Source of the DNA: Bacillota bacterium
Lineage (GTDB): Bacteria; Bacillota; Bacilli; Paenibacillales; NBRC-103111
Direction: 5' to 3'
Assembly (NCBI GenBank): GCA_023391955.1
Contig: JAEWAA010000015.1
Span: forward strand, 1-5,862
DNA length: 5,862 bases
Positions 1-5,030 of the stretch are shown here, in pieces. Numbering within the stretch: position 1 is the stretch's first letter; every line of letters starts with the position of its first letter. Under the pieces are notes generated by a model that saw only the letters and a list, made by a program, of their open reading frames with translations, was not told where the DNA came from and ran no database searches. A program made the translations under genes and the position numbers.

Positions 1-361
1 GTGTATCATATTGCCGGATATGGTAGGTCCGGTTTTCCAGATCGACAAGCTTGGTGCTGCCAATCTGCAGCACCGCCGCCGCGGATAACCCGTAAATAGA
101 TACGACCCCTACGCGAATTTCCCGGCAGACATCCCGCCTGTTCATCGCTACCTCTCCACCGGGTGTAACAACCGGGAACTCCCGGTTATAAAACGGATAC
201 CCGCTCCAGTCGTCTCCCTCGCTGCCCTGGAAGTTGGCCGTTTCCTGCTGCACCGCCAGCACCTGGGACGCCGCTGCCATCACCAAGGAGTCCCCGAACT
301 GCACGATGGAGCTGATCTGGCTGGAGATAATCCGGACGCCACCAACAATGGAGGTCCGCAT
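1..361 (-). CDS. gerPE: Spore germination protein GerPE (3' end outside window)
   Basis: The frame is open from an ATG at 361 to the left edge, giving 120 residues without a stop. B. subtilis GerPE is only slightly longer, so little should be missing. The start lies two bases after the gerPD stop, with a GAGGGG ribosome binding site inside the end of gerPD, which suggests translational coupling. Two copies of the short GerP-type motif are visible: residues 11-25 (IISSQISSIVQFGDS) and residues 86-103 (VVSIYGLSAAAVLQIGST). The segment between them contains SGYPF and NREFPVV, the sort of sequence GerPE has between its repeats. From family knowledge, GerP proteins are made in the mother cell and are needed for germinants to pass through the coat to the inner membrane receptors; the biochemical role is unknown. 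gerPF would be expected beyond the left edge. Confidence 0.88.
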   Translation of the reverse strand, partial: MRTSIVGGVRIISSQISSIVQFGDSLVMAAASQVLAVQQETANFQGSEGDDWSGYPFYNREFPVVTPGGEVAMNRRDVCREIRVGVVSIYGLSAAAVLQIGSTKLVDLENRTYHIRQYDT

Positions 362-363
362 GG

Positions 364-552
364 TCAGGTCGACCCCTCGGAGGCAAAAGGCACCAGCGGG
401 CCGATAATCAATGACTCCGGAGGTGTATCGAAAACGGAGGAGGCGGTTATGGCCTCCGTATCGCCGATCAGCACCACCGAGGCGCTGCCCACTCCGACGA
501 TATGGATGCTGCCCACCTGCAGCCCGTGATTGGTGACATTGAATTCGATCAT
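364..552 (-). CDS. gerPD: Spore germination protein GerPD
   Basis: This 62-residue protein has the GerPD pattern throughout. It begins MIEFNVTNHGLQVGSIHIVG, followed by SASVVLIGD (about residues 24-32), and then the very characteristic SSVFDTPPESLIIGPLVP (about residues 38-55). The ATG overlaps the gerPC stop as ATGA, so the two are probably translationally coupled, with the ribosome binding site (GGAGAGTCC-type purine stretch) inside the end of gerPC. The stop is two bases before gerPE. The length matches the small GerPD proteins of Bacillus (about 60 residues). No signal peptide or membrane segment is seen, as expected for a mother-cell protein that ends up in the coat. The assignment rests on the motif and on operon position. 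Confidence 0.93.
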   Translation of the reverse strand: MIEFNVTNHGLQVGSIHIVGVGSASVVLIGDTEAITASSVFDTPPESLIIGPLVPFASEGST

Positions 553-1235
553 GGAGGACTCTCCTTTCCGTATCCGGCAAAAAAGCTCCTGAGACCGTCG
601 CGCACATCCTGCCTGACCTTCTCTATAACGGGAGCGGCATCCGCTGCACCCGCTTTCTCGGCAAAGGGATGCTCCTTAATATATAGCATATAGCGCTGCT
701 CCGCTTGCCGGGTCAGGTCCTCCTCAATCCGCTGCCGCAGCTCCGGAACCAGCGGTATGCCGGCTTCCTCCGCCGCCGCCTCGATATCCCGGGGCAGATC
801 CTGGCGCAGGTAGTCCTGCATGGACGCCATCGACTGGGTATATGCCTGGTCGGGAGAGGCCGGACCGGACAGCTGCAGATCCTTGGCATCTACATTGGCC
901 GCCTGCAGATCATCAATCAGTCCTTCGGCACCGTGGGCCAAGCCGATATGTAAGGAGCCCGACAGCGTATCCACCTTCAGCTGCTCGAACCGGTATTCGA
1001 TTTTATCGATGCGGGTGGAGGGCTGATTCTGGAGGTCGGAAACAGTTGCCTCCAGTCCGTCCAAGGCGGGTGCAAGACGGGCCAATTCCCGTTCCACCGC
1101 CTTCAGCTGCGCCGACAAACCGGCCACGGACTGCTCCAGTCCCGCCAGCCGTTCCTCGGTTTGGATTTGCTTCTGGGCCATCCACCCCAACCGCCGCAGG
1201 ATCTCCTGAAGATGCCATAGCAGCACCGGGTCCAT
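549..1235 (-). CDS. gerPC: Spore germination protein GerPC
   Basis: The protein has 228 residues when started at the ATG at 1235 (MDPVLLWHLQEILRRLGWMA). I prefer this start to the in-frame ATG at 1256, seven codons upstream, because GAGGGGG at 1248-1242 sits seven bases before it, whereas the upstream ATG has only a weak CGGG. Residues about 20-75 form a predicted coiled coil (EERLAGLEQSVAGLSAQLKAVERELARL). Next comes the segment typical of GerPC, RIDKIEYRFEQLKVDTLSGS, then LHIGL, and a helical C-terminal part rich in Glu, Arg and Ala. GerPC is the largest GerP protein and the only one dominated by a coiled coil; it is needed for germinant permeability of the coat. It is separated from gerPB by 88 bp without an obvious gene or terminator, and overlaps gerPD by four bases. 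Confidence 0.92.
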   Translation of the reverse strand: MDPVLLWHLQEILRRLGWMAQKQIQTEERLAGLEQSVAGLSAQLKAVERELARLAPALDGLEATVSDLQNQPSTRIDKIEYRFEQLKVDTLSGSLHIGLAHGAEGLIDDLQAANVDAKDLQLSGPASPDQAYTQSMASMQDYLRQDLPRDIEAAAEEAGIPLVPELRQRIEEDLTRQAEQRYMLYIKEHPFAEKAGAADAAPVIEKVRQDVRDGLRSFFAGYGKESPP

Positions 1236-1323
1236 CCCAACACCCCCTCGTCTCATGTGTACGCCCGGGAGGCGGGAACTATTACATCAAGAGGCTGTTT
1301 ACGCCATGCCTCACATACACGCT

Positions 1324-1551
1324 CTAGCGCAGCGCAGGCAGAGGTACCAGGGGCACGGACGGCAGCGCCGACTGCGGCGAGGAAGCCGAGCCCCCCAACT
1401 CGGGAGCCGGTGCGGTAAACCCTCCGGTATTGAAGTTGTTGGACAGGCTTTTGACCAGCCCGGCGGATCCGACCTGGAACACGGAGGAATTGGCCAATGA
1501 GCTGATGGTCAGGCTGCGGATGGTGATGGTCTGGTACACATTCACAATCAT
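1324..1551 (-). CDS. gerPB: Spore germination protein GerPB
   Basis: This 75-residue protein starts MIVNVYQTITIRSLTISSLA, continues NSSVFQVGSAGLVKSLS (about residues 21-37) and then NTGGFTAP (about residues 41-48). This is the signature of GerPB: a short repeat-like N-terminus with SSVFQ(V/I)G, then an NTGGFTEP-like turn. The C-terminal 25 residues are Pro/Ser/Ala/Leu-rich and look disordered; this tail varies between species. The ATG overlaps the stop of gerPA (ATGA), with purine-rich sequence inside gerPA for ribosome binding. GerPB is a small mother-cell protein of the coat permeability system. Family and operon order agree. Confidence 0.92.
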   Translation of the reverse strand: MIVNVYQTITIRSLTISSLANSSVFQVGSAGLVKSLSNNFNTGGFTAPAPELGGSASSPQSALPSVPLVPLPALR

Positions 1552-1775
1552 GGCGATGCCACCTTGCTGTTGGAGGCATCCACCAGATCGGGGTCGTTGG
1601 TGTTGGTGGAGCTCAAGCCGTTATTGGTAACCGGCAGGTCACCTGTTATGAAGGAGCCGGAGCCGGCAAAGGTTTTGGTGCTGCTGGTGGGGGAGAGGAA
1701 CACAGCGTCACCGAATTGGACGATGGAGCTGGAGCCTACGCTCACGATTTTGACATAACCGACAATAGCGGGCAT
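1548..1775 (-). CDS. gerPA: Spore germination protein GerPA (GerPA/GerPF family)
   Basis: The 75-residue protein reads MPAIVGYVKIVSVGSSSIVQ, then FGDAVFLSPTSSTKTFAGSG and later TNNGLSSTNTNDPDLVD. MPAIVG at the start, FGD, KxxAGSGS, TGD and TNTxDPD are the hallmarks of the GerPA/GerPF family. GerPA and GerPF are similar in sequence; I call gerPA because it is the first gene of the operon and is followed by gerPB. AAAGGAG at 1790-1784 lies eight bases before the ATG. A sigma-K-type promoter lies about 45 bp upstream. The gene overlaps gerPB by ATGA. Role by family: a small coat-associated protein required for nutrients to reach the germinant receptors. Confidence 0.93.
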   Translation of the reverse strand: MPAIVGYVKIVSVGSSSIVQFGDAVFLSPTSSTKTFAGSGSFITGDLPVTNNGLSSTNTNDPDLVDASNSKVASP

Positions 1776-1818
1776 GCAGCATTCTCCTTTCCGCGCTGGC
1801 GTAAAATATGTTGTGTCT

Positions 1819-1847
1819 TAGTATATGTGGGTGAACGCCCAGATGTG
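1819..1847 (-). promoter_or_regulatory. Sigma-K-type promoter of the gerP operon
   Basis: On the minus strand CACA (1847-1844) is followed by exactly 16 bases and then CATATACTA (1827-1819). This matches the sigma-K consensus mACm-N16-CATAnnnTA at every defined position. Transcription would start near 1812, leaving a leader of roughly 37 bases before the gerPA ATG. A second -10-like CATATTTTA lies at 1810-1802, but its best upstream CACA is 15 bases away, so it is the weaker candidate. gerP operons of Bacillus are known to be transcribed by sigma-K in the mother cell. Confidence 0.75.
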
Positions 1848-1889
1848 CCGCTTTTTGCCCGGCGGAGTGTGGCATTTGCCCATTCTGCG

Positions 1890-1898
1890 CATAGAATA
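1890..1898 (+). promoter_or_regulatory. Possible mother-cell (sigma-E/sigma-K) -10 element upstream of the Hsp20-like gene
   Basis: CATAGAATA fits the sigma-K -10 pattern CATAnnnTA and differs from the sigma-E -10 (CATACAnT) at one position. No good -35 was found at the right distance: there is no AC at 16 bases for sigma-K and no ATA at 16 bases for sigma-E. It lies 63 bp before the Hsp20-like ATG. A vegetative promoter was also looked for, and only weak matches were seen (TTGCCC, 15 bases, TAATCT). Confidence 0.4.
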
Positions 1899-1961
1899 AT
1901 CTAAGCATGAGGGCTGTTCTGGCCAAAAATTCCATCAGGCGGCGGAAATGGGGGAGGCATC

Positions 1962-2468
1962 ATGGCACAACGGGGAAAGAGCGGCCCGGATTGGGGCGGA
2001 ATGGAGCAGTTTATGGGCGGGCATTTCCCGTTCATGAACGATAAAATCAAAAAGAAGATGGGGGCGGGCGGCACGGACTGGGTGGAGGAGTACGTCCAGG
2101 ATGTGCTGAAGAAGTCTTTTTCCCAGCGGACCGGATCCTTCTTTCCCGAGGAGAGCGCCCGCGCCGAAACCTCCGAATCGAGCCAGGGGCTGGATTACGA
2201 TTACGAAACCTTCGAAACTCATAATAATGTCATCGTCCGGATCACCGTTCCGGAGGATGTGCAGGTACGTAATGTGCGTCTTTATGCAGGCAGCATGCAG
2301 CTGAAGGTGGAGCAGGACCCTACACGCAGCAGCATGTACATCCCCCTGCCGTCGGAGGTGGACGGAGGCGGGGTCAAGGCCAGTCTAAAGGACCGGGTGC
2401 TGGAGGTGCGCTGCCCCCGCCGGCAGGAGGCGGAGGTATTCCAGGAGGTGCGGGTGAGGTTTCTGTAG
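1962..2468 (+). CDS. Divergent Hsp20/alpha-crystallin-like small heat shock protein, possibly spore-associated
   Basis: This is a 168-residue protein with an SD GGGGGAGG (1950-1957) just four bases before the ATG. The N-terminal ~75 residues are Gly/Met/Lys-rich with a probable helix WVEEYVQDVLKKSF (about 40-53). From about residue 80 the pattern is that of an alpha-crystallin domain: FETHNNVIVRITVPEDV, then VRLYAGSMQLKVE, then SMYIPLPSEVDGGGVKASLK, then DRVLEVRCPR. The family's A-x-x-x-N-G-V-L motif is present, but as ASLKDRVLEV, so the usual N-G is D-R. A clear C-terminal I-x-I/V tail is not obvious, although VRV lies three residues from the end. Bacillus spore proteins such as CotM and GerT are similarly divergent sHsp relatives. 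Divergence from gerPA and the possible mother-cell promoter support a coat or germination role, but this is inference. A general chaperone role cannot be excluded. Confidence 0.8.
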   Translation: MAQRGKSGPDWGGMEQFMGGHFPFMNDKIKKKMGAGGTDWVEEYVQDVLKKSFSQRTGSFFPEESARAETSESSQGLDYDYETFETHNNVIVRITVPEDVQVRNVRLYAGSMQLKVEQDPTRSSMYIPLPSEVDGGGVKASLKDRVLEVRCPRRQEAEVFQEVRVRFL

Positions 2469-2557
2469 AAGTTAGGCGCGGGAACCGTCAACATTAAGGT
2501 GCAGGCCGCTTATGATATACAAACAACCTGTGCAGTGTGTGAAAGCGGGGCAAGCGT

Positions 2558-2674
2558 ATGGACGAGGAACGCCACGAGCAGTTTCAGGATGCATATATTA
2601 TAATTGCGACGGTGGTTGTATTTACGCTGCTGTTTGCCGGACGGGCGACGGAATATTACGACGGGGATGATTAG
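2558..2674 (+). CDS. Small single-pass membrane protein (38 residues), unrecognised
   Basis: The ORF encodes 38 residues: acidic/polar start MDEERHEQFQDA, then one hydrophobic stretch YIIIATVVVFTLLFAG (about residues 13-28), then a charged tail RATEYYDGDD. GCGGGG (2545-2550) lies seven bases before the ATG, a moderate ribosome binding site. The TAG stop is part of a TAGGAGG that serves as the ribosome binding site of the next small gene, which argues that both are real and translated together. I do not recognise a family. It follows the Hsp20-like gene by 89 bp with no terminator visible, so co-transcription is likely. By topology it could sit in the mother-cell or outer forespore membrane, but this is speculation. 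Confidence 0.6.
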   Translation: MDEERHEQFQDAYIIIATVVVFTLLFAGRATEYYDGDD

Positions 2675-2686
2675 GAGGCTGCCGCA

Positions 2687-2830
2687 ATGGCCGGTGGGGA
2701 TGCCGTTGACAACGGCGATGAATTCAAACGCAAGCTGCTGCTGGTGGTAGGCATTGTGGTGATACTCTCTTTTTTATATGGCTATGGGAAACCCGGTGGC
2801 TCTACGGAAACCATAATTCCGGGAGGCTGA
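2687..2830 (+). CDS. Small single-pass membrane protein (47 residues), unrecognised
   Basis: The ORF encodes 47 residues: a polar start MAGGDAVDNGDEFKRK, a hydrophobic segment LLLVVGIVVILSFLYGYG (about residues 17-34) and a short tail KPGGSTETIIPGG. TAGGAGG (2672-2678) ends eight bases before the ATG, an excellent ribosome binding site, overlapping the stop of the preceding 38-residue gene. The positive FKRK just before the hydrophobic stretch suggests the N-terminus stays on the cytoplasmic side. No cleavage site motif is clear. The stop TGA is preceded by GGGAGG (2821-2826), which looks like the ribosome binding site of a further downstream gene. I know no family for it. Confidence 0.65.
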   Translation: MAGGDAVDNGDEFKRKLLLVVGIVVILSFLYGYGKPGGSTETIIPGG

Positions 2831-2862
2831 CCGGTGTTCCCACCGAACCCGAATTTCCCGAG

Positions 2863-3213
2863 GTGCTGGATCTGGAGGGAGGGCAGGCAGAATTGGCGGC
2901 GTACAGCGGTGGACAGAAGGGCAAGGGCTGCAGCAACGGCAAGCGCGGAAAGAATGGCAAACCGGACAAAGGCTCTCTGTTCCCGGCAGGGTTGCCCCTT
3001 TCTTTAGGCAAGCTTTCGCCTCAGCAGCTGGCGGTTATTACAGCATTGTTATCCAATGCCCTGAAGGTGGATTCGGTGCTGGTGGACCGGAATAAGGACC
3101 TGCAGATTGTCCTTACCGGAACCCTCCGGCGGAAAACCAAAACCGACAAGCTGCTGGAGGAGCTGGAGGAAATCAATATCGGCGATCTGCTCGACGCCAT
3201 CTCCAACCGCTGA
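2863..3213 (+). CDS. Basic small protein of unknown function (start uncertain)
   Basis: This is a 116-residue protein if the GTG at 2863 is used. The frame stays open upstream to 2719 but has no ATG in that stretch. Residues about 15-40 are Gly/Lys/Arg-rich (GGQKGKGCSNGKRGKNGKPD) and probably disordered. The C-terminal ~65 residues look folded and end in LLEELEEINIGDLLDAISNR; before that comes LSPQQLAVITALLSNALKVD and then SVLVDRNKDLQIVLTGTLRR. I do not recognise the family. Start choice: the GTG at 2863 lacks a good ribosome binding site; a TTG at 2893 has an excellent one (GGAGGGAGGG at 2874-2883, nine bases away) and would give 106 residues; a GGGAGG at 2821-2826 points to a GTG at 2834 in another frame. 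The in-frame residues upstream (VPTEPEFPEVLDLEGG) look coding, so a non-ATG start or a frameshift is possible. The gene closes the plus-strand cluster. Confidence 0.65.
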   Translation: MLDLEGGQAELAAYSGGQKGKGCSNGKRGKNGKPDKGSLFPAGLPLSLGKLSPQQLAVITALLSNALKVDSVLVDRNKDLQIVLTGTLRRKTKTDKLLEELEEINIGDLLDAISNR

Positions 3214-3246
3214 CGCCGGAGGAGAGGGGCCGGGCTTTTCGGCGTT

Positions 3247-3262
3247 CTCCAGCCGGCTGGAG
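3247..3262. repeat. Perfect 16-bp palindrome between convergent genes
   Basis: CTCCAGCCGGCTGGAG is its own reverse complement. It lies in the 64-bp gap between the stop of the basic protein (3213) and the stop of the SDR gene (3278), which converge here. An RNA hairpin of six pairs with a CCGG loop would form on either strand. Neither side is followed by a T run, so it would be a poor intrinsic terminator. A second possible stem, ACGCCG/CGGCGT (around 3213-3246), encloses a four-T stretch. It may help limit read-through from both sides. Confidence 0.45.
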
Positions 3263-3277
3263 CTTCCTGGTTCATCT

Positions 3278-4018
3278 TCATATGACCATACCATTATTCG
3301 GGCTGATAATTTGTCCGGTCATAGATTCTTGGGTCACGATAGCACCAATTAAATCCGCTATATCCTCCGGCACGGATATCCGTTGTAAAGGAAGATGTCC
3401 GCTTAACCGCTTCATCTTCTCCTCTTCGCCCTTCCACCAGCGTGTGGAAACCGCGGCAGGGGCAATACAATTTACGCGTATGACCGGTGCAAGGGCATGG
3501 GCCAGTGATTTCGTCAGTCCGTGGACAGCCGCCTTGGATACGGCATAGGGCAGAGAGGAACCGGAGCCGGTAATGCCGGCAATACTTCCCATATTCAGAA
3601 TCGACCCCATTTGTTGCTGCTTCATAACAGGGGCAACCGCCCGCGCACAATAAAACATCCCTTTTACATTCACATCCAGCAGATTGCGCCAAACATCATC
3701 GGTCACCGCTTCCAGATCGGACAGTTCAATTTGCTTGGTTATGCTCGCATTGTTGATCAGATAGTGAATTCCCCCGAAGTGGTTCACCGCTTTTTTTACC
3801 ATTTCACGGACTTCATCATCGCGGGACACATCCGCTTGAAGAAGCAGAACCTCCGCACCGCTATCCCCCAGCTCTTTTCCCGTTAGGACCGCTTCCTGCT
3901 CGGAATGGTTATAATTCAGGACGATTTTGGCGCCCCATTCCGCAAACCGTTTGCAGGTGGCCTTTCCAATTCCCGTCCCGCCTCCGGTTACCAGTACAAC
4001 CTTGTTTTTCATATCCAT
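3278..4018 (-). CDS. Short-chain dehydrogenase/reductase (SDR family oxidoreductase)
   Basis: The 246-residue protein has the length of a classical SDR. The nucleotide-binding motif TGGGTGIG is at residues 11-18, the NNAS variant of NNAG at 89-92, the catalytic Asn in DVNVKG at 117, Ser145 in NMGSIAG, and Tyr158-x3-Lys162 in YAVSK. The Ser-Asn-Tyr-Lys tetrad is therefore complete. The expected PG motif after RVNCIAP is PAAV, and the final GQ...DGG reads GQIISPNNG. NAD(P)H-dependent reduction of a ketone or hydroxyl substrate is expected; the substrate cannot be told. Asn35-Tyr36-Asn37 after the second strand (IVLNYNHS), without an acidic residue there, is closer to NADP-using FabG-like proteins. 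The ATG at 4018 has AGAGGG seven bases upstream. A second ATG lies two codons in. It is divergent from a LysR regulator, which is its likely controller. Confidence 0.92.
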   Translation of the reverse strand: MDMKNKVVLVTGGGTGIGKATCKRFAEWGAKIVLNYNHSEQEAVLTGKELGDSGAEVLLLQADVSRDDEVREMVKKAVNHFGGIHYLINNASITKQIELSDLEAVTDDVWRNLLDVNVKGMFYCARAVAPVMKQQQMGSILNMGSIAGITGSGSSLPYAVSKAAVHGLTKSLAHALAPVIRVNCIAPAAVSTRWWKGEEEKMKRLSGHLPLQRISVPEDIADLIGAIVTQESMTGQIISPNNGMVI

Positions 4019-4055
4019 GAGATAACCCTCTTTTCGGCTAAAAATTGATGACTTT

Positions 4056-4085
4056 ATTATATCTTTTCCGAAGGTACTGTATAAT
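4056..4085. promoter_or_regulatory. Divergent overlapping promoters of the SDR and LysR genes
   Basis: Two perfect TATAAT boxes lie on opposite strands: one on the minus strand (4061-4056) for the SDR gene and one on the plus strand (4080-4085) for the LysR gene. They are 18 bases apart, so each promoter's -35 region falls on the other's -10 and neither has a good TTGACA. The -10 to ATG distances are about 38 bp (SDR) and 48 bp (LysR). Weak -35 elements are typical of promoters that need an activator. An imperfect GGTA...TACC dyad (4073-4076, 4098-4101) covers the plus -10 and could be an operator; this is a weak observation. Confidence 0.55.
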
Positions 4086-4132
4086 AGTTAGGACTGATAC
4101 CATCCATCTGTTTCGATGATGAAAGGACCCCT

Positions 4133-4978
4133 ATGGAAAGCTTGGTGTTGCGCATTTTTAGTGAAGTGGCCTATGCCCAATCCATATCCGGAGCAGCCGA
4201 AAAAATGGGATATGTCCAATCCAATGTAACCGCCCATATCCGCAAGCTGGAGGAGGAGTTAAACACCGGGCTGTTTCTCCGCCACAGCAAAGGGGTTTCC
4301 CTCACCGAAGCGGGAGAACGGTTGTTATCCTATGCGGAGCAAGTGATCCGGTTATTGGACAATGCCAAGAGCCAATTTGCACAAAACCCGCCATCCATAC
4401 ACATCGGAGCCACTCAAACGATTGCAGCGCACAGGCTTCCGATGTGGCTGTCCACCTTCCAAAAACAGTATCCGCAAGTGGGCTTATCTGTTACAACGGG
4501 CCTGCAGGCTGACCTGATCCAGTCCGTTGCAGACGGACATCTGGATTGTGCCTTCGTGAATACGGAGTTTCATCATCCGGGGCTGGAGCCGGTGTTTTCC
4601 TTTCAAGAGCCTCTTGTGCTTATTGCACCCAACAATCTCAATTATGATGAAATTTCCCATCAACCTATTGTGGCGGCCAAGCTCAACGGCTGTCCTTACC
4701 GCAAGCTGCTCGAAGCCTGGGTCATCCAAAAGACGTCCCGTCAGCCTGCCGTCATTCCATATGATACGGTGGAGGGAATCATTAAAGCGGTATCCTTGGG
4801 TTTGGGAATATCCCTTTTGCCCCGGAATGTATTGCCGGAGGGGGAGGAGCAGGGGATTCAATCGTTTCCAGCGGATGATATGGGCGCAGTGTATGTTCAG
4901 CTTGTCCTGCCCAAGATTAGGTCCAACCCTGTTGTGGATGGGTTTCTTACCATGATTCAAACTCATTCCGGTTTATAA
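4133..4978 (+). CDS. LysR-type transcriptional regulator
   Basis: This 281-residue protein begins with a LysR winged helix-turn-helix in the usual place: residues 17-47, SISGAAEKMGYVQSNVTAHI followed by RKLEEELNTGLF, then RHSKGVSLTEAGERLL (about 51-65). The linker helix follows (AEQVIRLLDNAKSQF). From about residue 88 (IHIGATQTIAAHRLP) comes the periplasmic-binding-like effector domain, with the family's conserved AVSLGLGISLLP at 219-230. The length is slightly short of the usual 290-310 but complete. GAAAGGA (4121-4127) ends five bases before the ATG. It probably controls the divergent SDR gene and itself, as is usual for this family. The effector is unknown. It does not resemble a regulator dedicated to the alpha-galactosidase, which lies beyond two terminators. 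Confidence 0.93.
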   Translation: MESLVLRIFSEVAYAQSISGAAEKMGYVQSNVTAHIRKLEEELNTGLFLRHSKGVSLTEAGERLLSYAEQVIRLLDNAKSQFAQNPPSIHIGATQTIAAHRLPMWLSTFQKQYPQVGLSVTTGLQADLIQSVADGHLDCAFVNTEFHHPGLEPVFSFQEPLVLIAPNNLNYDEISHQPIVAAKLNGCPYRKLLEAWVIQKTSRQPAVIPYDTVEGIIKAVSLGLGISLLPRNVLPEGEEQGIQSFPADDMGAVYVQLVLPKIRSNPVVDGFLTMIQTHSGL

Positions 4979-4983
4979 AAGTG

Positions 4984-5021
4984 AAAAAGCAGCGTTCTCC
5001 GGATGGCCGGACGAACGCTGC
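4984..5021 (-). terminator. Rho-independent terminator of the alpha-galactosidase gene
   Basis: Positions 4989-4997 (GCAGCGTTC) pair perfectly with 5013-5021 (GAACGCTGC). Inside, TCCGG (4998-5002) pairs with CCGGA (5007-5011) around an ATGG loop, with a single bulged C. Read on the minus strand the stem is followed by five T (4988-4984). The stop codon of the galactosidase gene is 35 bp upstream of the stem. Confidence 0.75.
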
Positions 5022-5030
5022 CTGATGATG

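Noticed and set aside
186..386. 66-residue minus-strand ORF rich in Gly, Arg and Pro
   Set aside because: It overlaps gerPD and gerPE out of frame; the gerPE frame from 361 has clear family motifs.
842..1327. 161-residue plus-strand ORF antisense to gerPC
   Set aside because: Pro/Arg/Ala-rich composition typical of the antisense of a GC-rich gene; no family pattern; gerPC is unmistakable here.
1253..1579. 108-residue minus-strand ORF across gerPA, gerPB and the gap
   Set aside because: It is out of frame with two recognised gerP genes, with His/Arg/Gln-rich shadow composition.
2516..2523. TATACAAA resembling a sigma-E -10 before the 38-residue gene
   Set aside because: It differs from CATACAnT at both ends and has no ATA at the proper distance; it is not strong enough to list as a promoter.
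3294..3692. 132-residue minus-strand ORF within the SDR gene
   Set aside because: It is a shifted frame of the SDR gene whose catalytic motifs are complete in the main frame.
4484..4966. 160-residue minus-strand ORF antisense to the LysR gene
   Set aside because: There is no ribosome binding site or recognisable domain; the regulator on the plus strand accounts for the sequence.
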